From Mycoplasma haemocanis str. Illinois (GTDB taxonomy: Bacteria; Bacillota_I; Bacilli_A; Mycoplasmatales; Mycoplasmoidaceae), in NCBI RefSeq assembly GCF_000238995.1, contig NC_016638.1, positions 558,001 through 622,000 of the forward strand: a stretch of 64,000 nucleotides of DNA, given 5' to 3'. A program made the translations under genes and the position numbers. Each line of letters starts with the position of its first letter. Within the stretch, counting starts at the first letter, position 1. Below are positions 62,703-64,000 of this stretch, piece by piece. Below the pieces are notes generated by a model, which worked only from the letters and a program-made list of their open reading frames with translations, was not told where the DNA came from and did not search any database.

Positions 62703-62781
62703 ATCTACTTTGCAGAGTAATCTCCATTTATTAAGAATATCATCATTTTTTCGAAATACATTCCTAAGGTAAGCCATCAAT
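62703..62781. promoter_or_regulatory. Divergent H/M intergenic region
   Basis: 79 AT-rich bases between divergent starts, with ATTAAGAATATCATC but no clear paired elements. Candidate promoters by position. Confidence 0.3.
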
Positions 62782-63372
62782 ATGACTATGCCCTACCCCA
62801 AACTACTAAAAGTTGGTGGTCCTGTATTAACTGGTATTGGTGGAGTAGTTTCTACTTCATCTCTCATTTCTAAAAATGCCAACGAAAATCCAGAAGAGAA
62901 ATTAAAGACCAAAGTCTTGAGTGATGAAGATCCACTGATAGATGAGTGGAAAGATCGTAACGAAGGTGAAGGGGACGGTTCTGGAGATGGAAGTGGCGGA
63001 GCTGGAGATAGTAAAGGTGATGGTACAGAACAAGGAACTGGCGTTCCAGGGGTATCCGCCTCTTCCGATAGTGGAACGGATGGGAAAGGGAGTAATACAT
63101 CTGACTCATCCGACAGTAGTGATTCTGAAGATGGTGAAGCAGGGGAAAAGGGAACGGAAGCATCAGGAGGTGGGGATGGTCAGGAGGAACCAAGTCAAGA
63201 AGGAATTCAAGCTGGAGTTTCTCATGAAGGAGCGAAAGATGCAGAGCATGTAAATGCTGAAGGTACAGCTTATGGAAATATAGATAGGGCTATGACTAAA
63301 GAAGAAAGGGAGCAGATGGTAAAAATGAAAGGAACTTTGGAAGATATATTCAAACAGCTATCGGAACTTTAA
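62782..63372 (+). CDS. Family M acidic Ser/Gly-rich surface-type protein
   Basis: 196 aa. KLLKVGGPVLTGIGGVVSTSSLIS, KVLSDEDPLIDEWKDRNEGEGDGSGDGSGG; core Gly/Ser/Asp (DSSDSSDSEDGEAGEKG); tail DAEHVNAEGTAYGNIDRAMTKEEREQMVKM. ATG 62782 or 62788 (third codon) may be used. Separated from the main M cluster by 7 kb. Confidence 0.93.
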   Translation: MTMPYPKLLKVGGPVLTGIGGVVSTSSLISKNANENPEEKLKTKVLSDEDPLIDEWKDRNEGEGDGSGDGSGGAGDSKGDGTEQGTGVPGVSASSDSGTDGKGSNTSDSSDSSDSEDGEAGEKGTEASGGGDGQEEPSQEGIQAGVSHEGAKDAEHVNAEGTAYGNIDRAMTKEEREQMVKMKGTLEDIFKQLSEL

Positions 63373-63462
63373 TTACTAGAGACCAAGAATAGTTTTTTAA
63401 CCTTTATATTTCGGAATAGAGTCCATCACATTATCAAACTAATTTTCAACATCTTCCTAATC

Positions 63463-63696
63463 ATGGCAATTTCATCTACTAAGTTAATAAAAGTAGGAGG
63501 GCCCGTATTAACTGGAATAGGGGGAGTTATTGCTACTTCCTCTTTAGTTTCTAAGAATTCAGAAAATGTAAATGTTGAAGGTACCGCTTATGGAAGCACA
63601 GACAGAGCTATGACCTTCCAGGAATTAGAAAGAACTAAGACAACTTTAAATAGCTTAAAGGATTTACAGAGCGAATTAAAGCAACTGATAGCCTAA
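63463..63696 (+). CDS. Miniature M protein lacking the core
   Basis: 77 aa. The membrane segment (KLIKVGGPVLTGIGGVIATSSLVSKNSEN) is joined directly to the tail (VNVEGTAYGSTDRAMTFQELERTKTTLNSL). The KALSDEDP-WKDRNES region and the whole Ser/Glu/Gly core, about 120 residues, are absent while the frame is kept. The neighbour's VNAEGTAYG tail suggests origin by deletion in a similar gene. TAA overlaps the converging stop. Confidence 0.9.
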   Translation: MAISSTKLIKVGGPVLTGIGGVIATSSLVSKNSENVNVEGTAYGSTDRAMTFQELERTKTTLNSLKDLQSELKQLIA

Positions 63697-64000
63697 TTAA
63701 AACAGCGATCTCTTGTCTTTTGATGAGAAGCATATAATTCCTTTACTACCTCTTTATCACATCAATCTTTCAGTTGAGGTCCTCCTTTATCAGCTGGTGA
63801 AGAGGCATTTAGGGTCTCTGTGCCTTTGATATCGTTAAACAGAGAAGTATCTTTAGCTTTAATGGAATCAAATTTACTTCCTCAACCAGAATCATCTACA
63901 AATCTACTGCCAAGATTTTTGTAGAAAATCTTTGTATTAGGGGAGTTTGTAGACAATACTTCTCATAATCAGCGATCCCCGCCGAATTAGGAGGTTGGAC
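63693..64000 (-). pseudogene. L4-type gene, partial at window edge, with frameshift
   Basis: The 3' part (SGWGSKFDSIKAKDTSLFNDI, KGGPQLKDWCDKEVVKELYASHQKTRDRCFN) matches the end of the gene at 49813. Upstream, DYEKYCLQTP continues in another frame; the switch is at GGGG (63940-63943; CCCC on the coding strand), where one more C would restore the match to YCLQTPTNIEAFF. As written the upstream frame ends VDL-stop. Its start is beyond the window. Confidence 0.75.

Noticed and set aside
1-64000. Reading TGA as a stop codon
   Set aside because: It would break nearly every gene at conserved Trp positions, including those written TGG in paralogues; code 4 restores complete families with consistent lengths.
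1-64000. tRNA, rRNA, transposase or integrase genes
   Set aside because: I looked for clover-leaf arms, rRNA-like stretches and DDE/Tyr-recombinase motifs and saw none; a covariance-model scan would be decisive.

Overview
The window reads as a chromosome segment of a haemotropic mycoplasma (Mycoplasma haemofelis / M. haemocanis type). TGA is read as tryptophan: nearly every gene is cut into pieces under the standard code and becomes one full-length frame when TGA is Trp, most clearly in the recurrent Trp-Cys pair written TGA-TGT or TGA-TGC. By eye the DNA is AT-rich but not extremely so. The 64 kb hold about 98 packed, short reading frames. I recognise no ribosomal, metabolic, replication or transport gene, no tRNA or rRNA, no insertion sequence and no CRISPR array. 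That agrees with what is known of haemoplasma genomes, which devote much of their length to paralogous families of small uncharacterised proteins.

Almost every product begins with one Gly/Ala-rich hydrophobic segment (about residues 4-26) and continues as a Lys/Glu/Ser-rich hydrophilic domain, so these look like exported or membrane-anchored surface proteins. I group them by shared motifs; letters are mine. A1/A2/A3 (~205 aa; WCVVP or KYCVVP centre), B (~210), C (~205; DRFN-E-KGR-LLD), D (~139), E (~230; WCTRPKK), F (~209; WHLSQLST), G (~210; RLKNEEYEL), H (~200-226; GC-EIY), I (124-149; CRIHKLI), J (~204; YCG-N-GDKI), K (~200), L1-L4 (~280-292) and M (~200; conserved ends around a Ser/Glu/Gly-rich core). 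All except I, M and the gene at 46504 appear to be built from one ~85-100-residue module: an aromatic-anchored helical stretch, a Cys, then 18-25 residues later a Cys usually preceded by Trp. D has one module, most families two, and L three.

Layout. 1-4642: tandem A/B genes on +, meeting C-type genes on -. 5244-8960: block C<- E-> F-> G-> C<- D<-. 9094-22090: twenty tandem + genes (H, C, E, A). 22805-25536: six small family I genes. 25576-29235: a second copy of the C/E/F/G/C/D block, then E-F. 30630-46379: five successive units of J genes (+) meeting K/L genes (-). 46504: a lone gene with a Cys cluster and no membrane segment. 47148-55640: M genes, with near-identical direct repeats and one frameshifted member. 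55712-57462: two remote family I genes around a decayed L4 pseudogene. 57465-62702: a - strand run of L4, A, H genes. 62782-64000: two M genes, one lacking its whole core, then a frameshifted L4 gene cut by the window edge.

The arrangement (tandem paralogues, stop/start overlaps such as TAATG, convergent genes with overlapping stop codons, repeated multi-gene blocks, truncated, deleted and frameshifted members) looks like an antigen-diversification region working by duplication, recombination and indels. That role is inferred; the sequence shows the architecture only.
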